Assembly (NCBI GenBank): GCA_012517645.1
Contig: JAAYUR010000532.1
Span: forward strand, 1-5,840
Direction: 5' to 3'
Source of the DNA: Treponema sp.
GTDB taxonomy: Bacteria > Spirochaetota > Spirochaetia > Treponematales > UBA12059
DNA length: 5,840 nt
Under the pieces are notes generated by a model. The model made no database searches. It saw only the letters and a program-made list of their open reading frames with translations, and was not told the origin of the DNA. Shown here one piece after another: positions 5,758 through 5,840 of the stretch; positions within the stretch are counted from its first letter, which is position 1; the number at the start of each line of letters is the position of its first letter. A program made the translations under genes and the position numbers.

Positions 5758-5840
5758 ATGAGGGATGTAGACGAACGTCCGAATAGACTTCTGTATGCCT
5801 TGATAAGCCTTGCCTTCCTGGCGTACTTTTTCGCGGCCCC
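5758..5840 (+). CDS. N-terminus of a membrane or exported protein (cut by window edge)
   Basis: An open frame starts at ATG 5758 and runs off the window, giving 27 residues. The first nine are charged (MRDVDERPN). They are followed by RLLYALISLAFLAYFFAAP, a hydrophobic stretch of about 17 residues behind an arginine, typical of an uncleaved signal anchor or a signal peptide. GGAAAGG at 5746-5752 lies 5 nt before the ATG, and a TTGACA promoter lies upstream, so three independent hints support a real gene. There is too little sequence to name a family. The alternative ATG at 5715 is in another frame and stops after 23 residues. Confidence 0.6.
   Translation, partial: MRDVDERPNRLLYALISLAFLAYFFAA

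Noticed and set aside
5715..5786. A 23-codon + strand frame starting MKSNLERW
   Set aside because: Its ATG lies just before the predicted start of transcription and it has no ribosome site in the transcript.
1..5840. CRISPR array, insertion sequence, phage genes or a defence island
   Set aside because: No regularly spaced long direct repeats, transposase, integrase or phage-type proteins were seen. The genes are ordinary housekeeping genes apart from the points listed.

Overview
This window looks like chromosomal DNA from a GC-rich spirochaete, probably of the Treponema-like lineage (Treponematales). The main reason is the gene order: a cheW gene, a degenerate DegT/DnrJ-type aminotransferase homologue, an NAD kinase, recN and an all-helical protein of unknown function. 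I recall a similar order in the Treponema pallidum chromosome (around TP0439-TP0443), but this is from memory and unchecked. The high GC content (about 60% or more by eye) points away from T. pallidum itself. The placement is an inference.

Layout. Positions 1-64 are the 3' end of a 5S rRNA gene, followed by a T-rich tract, so the left edge is probably the end of an rRNA operon. Positions 78-371 contain no gene but are rich in structure. There is a cluster of GTGG(A/T)CGG octamers in both orientations (79-188), then two adjacent perfect stem-loops (215-253 and 256-288), then a good extended -10 promoter (295-323) just ahead of cheW. From 372 to 5249 five genes run on the + strand without a visible break: cheW (372-851), the DegT-like protein (863-1885), nadK (1897-2754, GTG start), recN (2747-4450) and the unknown helical protein (4443-5249). 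The gaps are 11 nt twice, then 8-nt overlaps twice, so this reads as one operon with translational coupling in its second half. A cytidine deaminase gene (cdd) lies on the - strand (5651-5250), and its stop codon directly abuts the stop of the last operon gene. Between cdd and a gene entering at the right edge (from 5758, + strand, membrane-anchored or exported N-terminus) sits a compact divergent region whose two predicted promoters overlap at their -10 boxes.

How the genes fit together. CheW is the coupling protein between chemoreceptors and CheA. NadK makes NADP, RecN works in double-strand break repair, and Cdd salvages pyrimidines. They share no single pathway, so this is a housekeeping operon of mixed function. 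The most interesting proteins are the DegT-fold protein, which has lost the PLP-binding lysine and other cofactor-binding positions and may be a non-enzymatic or repurposed member, and the helical protein coupled to recN. I found no CRISPR array, mobile element or phage gene, and no convincing new multi-gene defence or metabolic system.
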